Below, piece by piece: positions 44,944 to 53,430 of a stretch of 64,000 bases of DNA. Both the position numbers and the translations under genes were made by a program. A model generated the notes under the pieces. The model saw nothing but the letters and a program-made list of their open reading frames with translations, did no database searches and was not told where the DNA came from. Location of the stretch: contig NZ_CP136693.1 of the NCBI RefSeq assembly GCF_032922745.1, forward strand, positions 2,728,001 through 2,792,000, given 5' to 3'. Origin of the DNA: Marinobacter salarius. GTDB lineage: Bacteria > Pseudomonadota > Gammaproteobacteria > Pseudomonadales > Oleiphilaceae. Each line of letters opens with the position of its first letter. Position 1 is the first letter of the stretch.

Positions 44944-47900
44944 GGGCGGCCCACCTCCACATATGCGCCTTTATTGTCGGGGTCTTCAATAAAGTAAGCG
45001 GGCTCCCCTTTCTCATTTTTTCCCAGCCTGGCGCCTGCAGGAATGCTGTTGTTGCCACTCAGATACTTCTTGGCCGCCACCTGGTCGCCCTCGAGCAGGC
45101 CGTTGACGATGAGGTTCGCCAGGGCCGACTTGAATGCCTGCAGTATTTTCTTCACATCTTCGGCGGAGTGCTGGGTTGTCAGGAAGTTTGGACGGTACTG
45201 CTGGATGTGGATGCCGTCGAGCGTCATCGACAGGAACAGTAGGTGCCCCCAGTGAGACGTCGGGGGAACGGAAATGTAGAACAGCGAGGCAAATTCCTCG
45301 AAGCTGACGTTGGATTTCAGCTGCTCGATAAAGGCCTTGGCTTCCCTGGCCATGGCGGTGGTTTTTTCTTCCAGCGCCGGATAGATCGAATCGCCGTCTT
45401 CCTTGATCTTGGTAAGTACCGCTTTGGCAACTGCCAGGGCCAGCGGGTGCCGCACAAAGGTTCCGGCGAAGAACGTCACACCCTGCTCGGGGATGGAATC
45501 ATCGCCAAACTCCCAATAGCCGCCGTCCATCGCGTCCAGATACTTGGCTTTGCCGGCGATAATGCCGATGGGATAGCCGCCGCCGATGACCTTGCCGTAG
45601 GTCATCATGTCGGCATTGACATCGAAGCGTTTGCGAATACCGCCGGGGCCAACGCGGAAGCCGGTCACTACCTCATCGAGGATCAGCGCGACGCCGTTTT
45701 CCTCGGTAATTCTGCGAATTTCCTGGATGTATTCCTTGCTGTGGAACTGGGGCTTCCTGCTTTGCACCGGTTCCACCAGTACAGCGGCGATTTCGTCACC
45801 CAGTTTACGGATCTCATCCAGGCTACTCTGCTCGCCCCAGGGCAGCAGTATCATGTTTGAGGTTGCTTCCCTGGGCACCCCTGGTGCGGCGGGAAGAGCC
45901 TTGTGGTCTTTACCGACTCGCATGACCACTTCGTCGTGAATGCCGTGGTAGGAGCCTTCGAACGCCACGACCTTGGTGCGACCGGTGACCGTACGGGCGA
46001 CCCGGAGGGCGCCGACGTTGGCCTCGGAGCCGGTACAGGCAAAGGTGCACCGCTCGTTGCCGGTGAGCTCGCAGAAGAGTTCCGCCACTTCGCCAGCTAG
46101 CGGGGATTGCGGTCCGGTTTCCACACCGCGGTCAATCTGGGCCTTGGCGGCGTTGGAAATGAAGTCCGGTGAATGGCCGAACAGGATGGGGCCGAAGCCA
46201 TTGGAGGTATCAATAAGCTCGTTGCCGTCGATATCCCAGAGTTTCGATCCTTTCGATTCCACCGTGACAATCGGAAAAATCACCTCTTTCCAGCCCGGGT
46301 TAAAGCCGGAAACACTTCTTGGATCGGCCAGGTGTTTCCTGTGCTTCTGCGTGTAGCTCTTGGACCCTGCGTATTTTTCCTGGTATTTCGTCATCAACCG
46401 GTCGATCCATTCCCGCTGTGCGGAGGTGACTTCGGTATTGGTTTTCTCCCGTGCGATGCGAGTGCCAGGGGTGTGGGCCGGTTTGCTGGGTGTGTCGTCG
46501 GCGCTTTCGTTAGCGCTTGCCTGATCCTGATTGGCAACAGCGGGCGTTGGTGAGGCAGCGGCTGGCTGCTGTGTTTGCGGTGCGCTCTGGGGGGCCGGGC
46601 TCCCCTGTCTGCCAAGAGCCTGAAGTTGCATCTGCATAATCTGCAACTGGGCGTTTACGATATCCTGTATATGGCCACCGGAAGTGGGCATTGTTGCACT
46701 GAAATCAACACCGGAGGGCATGGACACGTGGCCGCCATCAGCAGGCTGGGGCTGACCAACTGTCTCCTGAGACGGTGGTGCAGTCTGGGTGACGACCTCG
46801 GGCTCAACCTGGGATGCAATGAACTCCGAGATCAATTCCAGAGAGGTGTGTTCTTCCACAAGATGCCGGAATGTGATCCCGAGTTTAAACTGACGCTCCA
46901 ATGCAGTCGCGACCTGGGTGAGCAACAACGAATCCAGGCCAACCTCACTGAAGTGTGAGGCCGGGTCTGCGTCGCCCAGGTCATACCCCGACACGTCTTC
47001 AATAATGGCCATGACATCGGCGCGGATTTTTTCAGAATGCTGTTTTGAGTCCATTATAACGTCCTGTGTAACCGGGGTTGCCGGATTAGCCAGATGAGAC
47101 AGTTGCGAAGCTGCCGCCGTTGAAGGGGCGACGCTGTTGGTCATGTTTGTGGAGGCGTTGTTGACCGGGCCGAGCCAGAACGAGTCGTCCGAAAACGCAT
47201 AGCCCGGGAGCCGTTCCTTGCAAACCGACAGCCCCTCAAAGTAACGGTTCCAGTCCAGGGTATGCCCATCGACCCAGAGTTGGCCAACACTGCGGTAAAT
47301 GTCGTCTTCTGCGTTCTCGTCGGTGCCCTTGGTGGTGAGAGCGGCATAGGCGTGAATACCTTCAAGCTCCCGGTGGCTATTCGCCAGATTGACCAGGGTA
47401 TTGCCGGGCCCCACTTCCAGGAGACTGATTCGTTCGCCATCGTTTTCATGACGGAGGCTGAGAGCCTGCAAGGCATTTGAAAACAGCACTGGGTTCCTGA
47501 GTTGTTGCGACCAGTAACGGGGCGACATCGCCTCCTCATCCGTCAGCAGCGCGCCCGTCATGGTTGAATAGATAGGGATGGAGGGTGCCTGCCGTTGAAT
47601 CGTGGATACGAATGCTTCGAACTCGGGAACAATGGGGTCCATCATCGACGAGTGGAACGCATGGCTGGTCTGCAGGATAGTGCTGGCGATCTTCCGCTCG
47701 GACAGCTCGGCGGAGATCGCCCTGATGGCCTCCTGCTCGCCCGAGAGCACCATAAGGCCAGGCGCATTCACCGCAGCCACCTCAGCCCGCTGGCCAACCA
47801 ATTCTTCGATGTCGTCCGGGTTTGACCGCACAATGAGCATTTTTCCGGGCGGCATGCTTTGCATGAGGGCGCCCCGGGTGGCAACCAGCTCTACGGCGTT

Positions 47901-50900
47901 CTCAAAACTGAAGATGCCTGCAAGGGCAGCGGCGGCGAATTCGCCAATGCTGTGCCCGATTAGAAACGAGGGCGCAACGCCACGTTCTTTCAGGTAGTTT
48001 GCCAGTCCGAATTCGAGCAGGAACAGGGCCGGTTGCACGAAGGAAGTCTGGTTGACCAGATTGTCATCGGCGTTCTGGTCGCCTTCGGCGAACAGGATGC
48101 CGCGGATGTCCACCCCACTGGTTTTCAGTACGATCCTGCAACCGCGATCAAAGGTATCCCGATAAGAGCCGGAGTTCTCATACAGCCATTTGCCCATATG
48201 CCTGGCCTGGGTACCCTGGCCAGAGAACATAAAACCGACACTCTGGTTGGGATTGTTACCGGCCTGGCCCTTGGCGAATGACACCTCCTGGCCGAGATTC
48301 TCCAGGGCGGAGGGCAGATCACCGCCGAATACGATCGCCCGATGATCGAAGTGCTTGCGACCATGGATCGAGGTGTGGGACACGTTCGGCAGCAGAGCAT
48401 TCTTCCGGTTGGCGAAGTAGTCGCAATACCGGGCGATCTGTCGCTCCAGTGACGGCTTGCTCCTCGCCGATAGCAGTATCGGGAAGCGGCGCTCAGAAGT
48501 GATCTCTTTAGACAGCTCGGGCGCCTTTTCCGGAACGTATTCCTCCAGGATGACGTGGGCATTGGTACCGCCAACACCTAGAGAGGTCACTGCTGCCCGA
48601 CGGGGAGAGGGTAGCTTCCAGGCCTCCACCGCCGTATTGACGTAGAAATGGGACTTCTCCAGTTCCAGCTTGGGATTTGCGGTCTGGAAAAACAGCGTGG
48701 GCGGTATCTTGTTGTCCCGGACGGCCAGAGTGGATTTAATCAGGCTAGCCAGGCCGGCGGCATGGATGGCGTGCCCGATGTTGGATTTGACAGAGCCAAT
48801 CGCGCAGGTTTTCTCCCGGGTGTCCTCTGAGGAATAACAGCGCCTCAGTGACAACACCTCGATGGGGTCTCCCAGGGGCGTTGCAGTGCCATGGGTTTCA
48901 ATGAAGCCAACAGACGAAGGTTCGATCGCGGCGCGGGCGAGGGCATCCTTATACACAGCCACCTGGCCGGCCACACTGGGTGCGGTGAAGCTGGCCTTCT
49001 GTTCGCCGTCGTTATTCACCGCATAGCCTTTGATAACGGCGTAGATGGTGTCGCCATCCCGTTCCGCCAGGTCTCGACGTTTCAGGACGATAGCGCCGGC
49101 ACCGTCGTTGAACGTGGTTCCCGTGGCGTCCTGGTCGAAAGGCCGACAATGGCCGTCTTTCGAGAGCATGCTACCTTCCTGATAGGCATACCCTCGCTTC
49201 ACTGGCGTCGAGATAGACACACCCGCGGCGATGGCTTGCTCACATTGGCCGTTGTCGATCGCTTCACAGGCCTGTGCCACTGCGACAAGTCCCGTGGAAC
49301 ACGCCGTAAAGACGTTGATACTTGGGCCCTTCAGGTTCAACTTATAGGAGATTCGGGTACTCAGCAGGTCCGGTTCATTGGCAAGGCCACAGTTGAGCAC
49401 GCCATAGCTGTCGATCACTTCCTTGTTCGGGAGAACATACTGCTGGTAATAACGGGCCCAGTTCATACCGGCGAAGACACCCGTGCGGTAGTGTGTGTCG
49501 CCTGGAGGAATGTTCGCGTCTTCAAGGGCATGCCAGCTTAGTTCGAGCAGGATGCGCTGCTGGGGGTCCATCACCCGGGCTTCTATCGGTGAGATACCAA
49601 AGAACTTGGCGTCGAAGCGGTCGTAACCCTCGACAATACCCTTGGCTTTTACATACGCGGGATTGGAGCGTTCTTCTGCAGTGACGTCGGGACTCAGCTC
49701 GTCGTCGGTAAAGAAACTGACGGTTTCCTTGCCCGCAAGTAGGTTCTGCCAGTATTCATCCAGATTGTTGGCGCCTGGGAAGCGGCATGCCATGCCAATG
49801 ATGGCAAACTCGTTATTGTTCCTGTCGCCGTGCCGTGCTGATGCTTCAGTTTCACCAGCACTGGAACGGGTTGCAAAGAAATTCGCTTGCTGCTGGATCG
49901 TCGGGTGCTCGAACACGAACGTGGCACTTAGCTCAACGTCAAAGGTGCGTTCCAGCAGGGTTGCCAGTTTCAGGGCTTCAAGTGAGGTGCCGCCGGCATC
50001 CATGAAATTGTCGGTCTCTTCGACCGGGCGGTCCAGTATGATGTTCCAGCTCTCCTGGATGCGGTCCTTGGTGACTCTGGAGGCCTGCGGGGCCTCTTTT
50101 GGCGCCGTCGCGTATGGGTCAGGCAGGCGGGCTTCATCCAGTTTGCCGTTCTTGTTCTTCGGCAGTTCGGACACCTGGATAATAAAGTGGGGAATCATGT
50201 AGGCCGGAAAAACCTCACCCAGTGCCTGACGGACGGAATAAGCGCTGACGTCCGATTCTGCCACCAGGTAGGCGGCCAGGCGTTTCTGCCCCTGCGGTCC
50301 GATACGGACGACGACCCGGGCCTCGGTGACAAAATCGAGGCTGTTCAACTGATACTCAATTTCTCCCGGCTCGATGCGGTGTCCATCGATTTTGACCTGC
50401 TTGTCGATCCTGCCGAGGTAATCGTAGCTGCCGTCTTCATTGAGTTGCGCCAGATCGCCTGTCCTGTAGGCAGTTCGCGACTGGCCATCATTGGTCTTCA
50501 CCTGAATGAACTTGTCAGCGGTCAGTTCCGGCTTGTTCAGGTAACCCAGCGCAAGGCCATCGCCGAAAGCGATGAGTTCACCGGCCTGATCGGCGCCTTC
50601 AATAATGTTCATCTCTTCATCGACAAGGGCGCATTGGGTACCGGGGATGGGAAATCCGATGGGAATGCGCTTGATATCCTCCGGCAGAACCCTGGGTATC
50701 GGGAATACAGTGGTGAACGTCGTATTTTCGGTGGGGCCATAACCGTTGAACAGGGCAGTGTCGGGCAGGTTTTCGAGTGCCTTTTTCACGTGTGGTACAG
50801 AGAGCGCTTCACCTCCGGTCAGCAACTGTTTGACCGGCTTCAGGTAGCCGGGGTATTCGGATATGAAGGTATTGAACAACGAAGAGGTAAGCCACAGCGT

Positions 50901-51626
50901 GCTGACGGCACGCTCACGGATAACGTCCCGGATGCGGTTGGGGGTCAGTATATCGGTCTCTGGATGAAGGACGCAGGTGCCGCCATTAAGCAGCGGCCCC
51001 CACAGTTCCAGAGTAGAGGCATCGAAGCTGAGCGCCGATAGCTGGAGAAATGTCTGTTCCGGTGAAAAGGATATGAAATCGGTATTGGTGACCAGCCGAA
51101 GTATCGCCCGGTCGGGTATCACCACGCCCTTGGGTTCTCCGGTCGAGCCGGAAGTAAACATAACATACGCTGGCTGCTCCCCGTTTTCATGAATAACCGG
51201 TGTTTCCATGTCACTTTGTTGGGCGTCAGCGGTATTTATCCATGAAATATCAAGGTGTTTAAGTAAATGACTTCCGGGAGCATTTATACCGAACTTTGCG
51301 GAAACAGCTTCGGCGATAAAATGTTGACGCTCTTTGGGGTAATTGGCGTCAATAAATACATAATGAGCACCACAAAGAAGTACACCAAGTAAGTTGGCGC
51401 ATAAATCCGGATGTCTTTCAGACGGAAGTATGACCGGGGAGCCTTCCTTGACGCCTGCCTTGACCAGGTTGCTGGCAATTGCCCGGGCTTTGTCGAATAA
51501 TTGGGTGTAGGTAAGTTCTTTCCAGGTCTGGTTGTCTTGCCACGCAACAGCGGTGCGACCGGGGTAGTCCTGAGCAATTTTAATAAAGCGGGAGATGACG
51601 GTTTGTTGGTTACTACTGGCGGTCAT
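44940..51626 (-). CDS. Hybrid NRPS-PKS with aminotransferase domain (A-PCP-KS-AT-ACP-AMT)
   Basis: ATG 51626 follows CAGGATGTTTTGTC; the frame is open further upstream but without a start as good. In 2,228 residues there are: an adenylation domain (about 10-500, MFTSGSTGEPKG, Lys495, code D-A-L-W-L-G-G-T-F-K, closest to valine-type), PCP Ser548, ketosynthase (Cys776, His912, His952), acyltransferase (GHSIGE Ser1226, HAFH at 1322-1325, malonyl type), ACP Ser1566, a Gln/Pro/Ala-rich linker, and a class III aminotransferase (Asp1984, PLP-Lys2012 in MTYGKVIGGGYPIG). There is no KR, DH, ER, N-terminal C domain or TE. It starts chains on an amino acid, extends with malonate and should turn the beta-keto group into an amine, as AMT domains do in iturin-type synthases. 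Confidence 0.9.
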   Translation of the reverse strand: MTASSNQQTVISRFIKIAQDYPGRTAVAWQDNQTWKELTYTQLFDKARAIASNLVKAGVKEGSPVILPSERHPDLCANLLGVLLCGAHYVFIDANYPKERQHFIAEAVSAKFGINAPGSHLLKHLDISWINTADAQQSDMETPVIHENGEQPAYVMFTSGSTGEPKGVVIPDRAILRLVTNTDFISFSPEQTFLQLSALSFDASTLELWGPLLNGGTCVLHPETDILTPNRIRDVIRERAVSTLWLTSSLFNTFISEYPGYLKPVKQLLTGGEALSVPHVKKALENLPDTALFNGYGPTENTTFTTVFPIPRVLPEDIKRIPIGFPIPGTQCALVDEEMNIIEGADQAGELIAFGDGLALGYLNKPELTADKFIQVKTNDGQSRTAYRTGDLAQLNEDGSYDYLGRIDKQVKIDGHRIEPGEIEYQLNSLDFVTEARVVVRIGPQGQKRLAAYLVAESDVSAYSVRQALGEVFPAYMIPHFIIQVSELPKNKNGKLDEARLPDPYATAPKEAPQASRVTKDRIQESWNIILDRPVEETDNFMDAGGTSLEALKLATLLERTFDVELSATFVFEHPTIQQQANFFATRSSAGETEASARHGDRNNNEFAIIGMACRFPGANNLDEYWQNLLAGKETVSFFTDDELSPDVTAEERSNPAYVKAKGIVEGYDRFDAKFFGISPIEARVMDPQQRILLELSWHALEDANIPPGDTHYRTGVFAGMNWARYYQQYVLPNKEVIDSYGVLNCGLANEPDLLSTRISYKLNLKGPSINVFTACSTGLVAVAQACEAIDNGQCEQAIAAGVSISTPVKRGYAYQEGSMLSKDGHCRPFDQDATGTTFNDGAGAIVLKRRDLAERDGDTIYAVIKGYAVNNDGEQKASFTAPSVAGQVAVYKDALARAAIEPSSVGFIETHGTATPLGDPIEVLSLRRCYSSEDTREKTCAIGSVKSNIGHAIHAAGLASLIKSTLAVRDNKIPPTLFFQTANPKLELEKSHFYVNTAVEAWKLPSPRRAAVTSLGVGGTNAHVILEEYVPEKAPELSKEITSERRFPILLSARSKPSLERQIARYCDYFANRKNALLPNVSHTSIHGRKHFDHRAIVFGGDLPSALENLGQEVSFAKGQAGNNPNQSVGFMFSGQGTQARHMGKWLYENSGSYRDTFDRGCRIVLKTSGVDIRGILFAEGDQNADDNLVNQTSFVQPALFLLEFGLANYLKERGVAPSFLIGHSIGEFAAAALAGIFSFENAVELVATRGALMQSMPPGKMLIVRSNPDDIEELVGQRAEVAAVNAPGLMVLSGEQEAIRAISAELSERKIASTILQTSHAFHSSMMDPIVPEFEAFVSTIQRQAPSIPIYSTMTGALLTDEEAMSPRYWSQQLRNPVLFSNALQALSLRHENDGERISLLEVGPGNTLVNLANSHRELEGIHAYAALTTKGTDENAEDDIYRSVGQLWVDGHTLDWNRYFEGLSVCKERLPGYAFSDDSFWLGPVNNASTNMTNSVAPSTAAASQLSHLANPATPVTQDVIMDSKQHSEKIRADVMAIIEDVSGYDLGDADPASHFSEVGLDSLLLTQVATALERQFKLGITFRHLVEEHTSLELISEFIASQVEPEVVTQTAPPSQETVGQPQPADGGHVSMPSGVDFSATMPTSGGHIQDIVNAQLQIMQMQLQALGRQGSPAPQSAPQTQQPAAASPTPAVANQDQASANESADDTPSKPAHTPGTRIAREKTNTEVTSAQREWIDRLMTKYQEKYAGSKSYTQKHRKHLADPRSVSGFNPGWKEVIFPIVTVESKGSKLWDIDGNELIDTSNGFGPILFGHSPDFISNAAKAQIDRGVETGPQSPLAGEVAELFCELTGNERCTFACTGSEANVGALRVARTVTGRTKVVAFEGSYHGIHDEVVMRVGKDHKALPAAPGVPREATSNMILLPWGEQSSLDEIRKLGDEIAAVLVEPVQSRKPQFHSKEYIQEIRRITEENGVALILDEVVTGFRVGPGGIRKRFDVNADMMTYGKVIGGGYPIGIIAGKAKYLDAMDGGYWEFGDDSIPEQGVTFFAGTFVRHPLALAVAKAVLTKIKEDGDSIYPALEEKTTAMAREAKAFIEQLKSNVSFEEFASLFYISVPPTSHWGHLLFLSMTLDGIHIQQYRPNFLTTQHSAEDVKKILQAFKSALANLIVNGLLEGDQVAAKKYLSGNNSIPAGARLGKNEKGEPAYFIEDPDNKGAYVEVGRP

Positions 51627-51921
51627 GACAAAACATCCTGTTTGACAATCGTACCTATCAAATTCAATGAAAGGGAGCGGCGGTTTTTGATAACCTTTTG
51701 ACATAAACGTCAACGGTTGTTGGCCATTGCCATCCTTCATTATTACAAAAAATATAGCAGCCTTTCTTTTCGATTGAAATGGAATTTGAAACTGCATTCA
51801 GTTTCTTTTTCGCCATCTGTATTGGTGGGAATAAATAGGTATTATGAAAGCCCGTAGTCATTGGCTTTGTTGCGTGATTGGAAACCCAAAATACATGCGA
51901 CCGAAACATGTCACCTTGCGG
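51627..51921 (-). promoter_or_regulatory. Gap ahead of the PKS-NRPS genes with a dyad
   Basis: This 295-base region separates the xrtA stop from the assembly-line start. A dyad AACC-TT-TTGAC(6)GTCAA-C-GGTT spans 51692-51718 (inner arms 51698-51702 and 51709-51713). The minus-strand reading of the inner arm, TTGACG, could serve as a -35 box overlapping the dyad. The stretch is AT-rich compared with its neighbours. No terminator hairpin after xrtA is evident. Whether the PKS-NRPS genes have their own promoter here is likely but unproven. Confidence 0.35.
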
Positions 51922-53421
51922 CTAAAGCCCAGCGCTTTCAAGAAACTGGCCAAACGCGTCCCGTTGTCGGTCACAATCCGCTATGTTGTTGCCCTCGCAG
52001 CGCCCTGCGACTGCCCATAGCGCACCTCGGCTGTCGCCGGTGATCTTTTTGAGGGCTCCTGTCACCTTGGCTTTGATCCGTGAGTCCGTGAGGGTGTCAC
52101 CAATGTCATACCACGACCAGATAATGATCTGTTCTCCGTCTGCGGGGCGCCGGATGATAGTTTCGTTAACGCGTTCGAGGCCCGTTGAATAAGCGGTATT
52201 CAATTCATGGGTAGTTTGCGACACCAATGCCCATTCATCGGCGTCGAAAATCCGGTTGCGGTAGTAAATCAGCTCTTTGTTCTGGGTCTGCAGACGATAG
52301 CCGATGATTTGCAGTTGCACCTGTTGCAGGTCATCCGATACGTATACGCCACCGATATCGATGTCCGGCTTTTGGTAGTCCGGGTGCCAGATGTTGGCGT
52401 GTCGGAGGGGGCCTCGCCACCCGGGTACGGTTTCCGGAAGCGTGGGGTTCCACGCCAGGGCCAGCCGCTCGGTTTTCGCGTGAACGGCGAGCGGCATCAG
52501 GGACGGCCATAACAGGAGGAGGGAAGCGATGACTGGCCAGGCAATTGAAGAGCGTATGGGCGTCGCCCGGACTGTTGTGGCCGGCGTATCCTCGGTTTGC
52601 TCAGAGGGTTTGTCCAGTTTCGCGGAAATATAGAAAAGGGGAACGAGGGTGAAGATAACAAATATCACCCAGCCGAAGAGCTCGTGGTCTTCGACCAGTG
52701 ATGTCTCCATGTTGGTGTAATGGCCGGCGGCAATGATGCCGAAGACTCTTATCCAGTTGGCCAGCATGGACAGCAGAGCGGCTATAAGAACGAGCAGGAC
52801 GGTGGGCGTATGCGAGCGGTAGTGAAGTTGCCCGTAAAAGCTGGCCAGGAAGAGGCCGACCATGAGATATCGAACGCCGCTGCATCCGTTTTCCACCACG
52901 AAGGCACCCACCTTCAGGATGATGTAGAACTCCTTTATGGTCGCATCTATATCAGCAATCTGGAGAAAAATTTCGTTAAAGAAAACGGTGATGTGCTGAA
53001 GCAGCGGTGATAGGTCATCCCATATCGGCACGCCAAAAATCAGCAGCATGATGGGGCCGCCAGCTGTTTTGAGAAATCCCTTTCCCCAAATTGACCATCC
53101 CCAGATAATAATAAGCAGGGGAACCAGCAACAACCGGAACACCCGGATGTCCGCCGCCTGGGATAGCAGCAGGACAACGCTGGCACCGGCCAGCAGGAAC
53201 AGGGCCAGTGGTGAGGCGTTAACACGGAGTTCTGCCAGGGACTCCCTTCTCAGGTAAAGCAGAAACAGGGTGCCGGCCAGCACCAGAAACCCATGGTTGT
53301 ATATGATGGAATCGTACCAGAGGCTAAAAAAGGTCTGCCATTCGGCCCAAAGCCCAAAGACGAGCAAAGGTACCGCTAGCAACCACAGGTACTGCCGGGA
53401 ATAACCTGTAACCGTGTGCAT
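51922..53421 (-). CDS. xrtA: Exosortase A fused to an EpsI-type domain
   Basis: XrtA is the membrane protease/transpeptidase that recognises PEP-CTERM tails. The first 270 residues have eight or so membrane helices with all three catalytic positions: Cys180 in VENGCSGVRYLM, Arg225 in ANWIRVFG and His246 in EDHELFGW. After a polar linker and one more hydrophobic segment (about 292-312), residues 320-499 form an EpsI/DUF3485-like domain, including PGWRGPLRHANIWHPDYQKP, QLQIIGYRLQTQNKELIYY and IIIWSWYDIGD. Fusion of the two is common in XrtA. The gene starts nine bases after prsT. It should act on the protein whose tail is at 1-50 and others elsewhere. Confidence 0.95.
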   Translation of the reverse strand: MHTVTGYSRQYLWLLAVPLLVFGLWAEWQTFFSLWYDSIIYNHGFLVLAGTLFLLYLRRESLAELRVNASPLALFLLAGASVVLLLSQAADIRVFRLLLVPLLIIIWGWSIWGKGFLKTAGGPIMLLIFGVPIWDDLSPLLQHITVFFNEIFLQIADIDATIKEFYIILKVGAFVVENGCSGVRYLMVGLFLASFYGQLHYRSHTPTVLLVLIAALLSMLANWIRVFGIIAAGHYTNMETSLVEDHELFGWVIFVIFTLVPLFYISAKLDKPSEQTEDTPATTVRATPIRSSIAWPVIASLLLLWPSLMPLAVHAKTERLALAWNPTLPETVPGWRGPLRHANIWHPDYQKPDIDIGGVYVSDDLQQVQLQIIGYRLQTQNKELIYYRNRIFDADEWALVSQTTHELNTAYSTGLERVNETIIRRPADGEQIIIWSWYDIGDTLTDSRIKAKVTGALKKITGDSRGALWAVAGRCEGNNIADCDRQRDAFGQFLESAGL

Positions 53422-53430
53422 AAATTCCTT

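Noticed and set aside
44266..44997. Long open frame of 243 codons on the plus strand opposite the NRPS
   Set aside because: Antisense shadow of a GC-rich coding region; no ribosome binding site or recognisable domain. Similar frames at 48891-49541 and 50187-51041 were rejected for the same reason.
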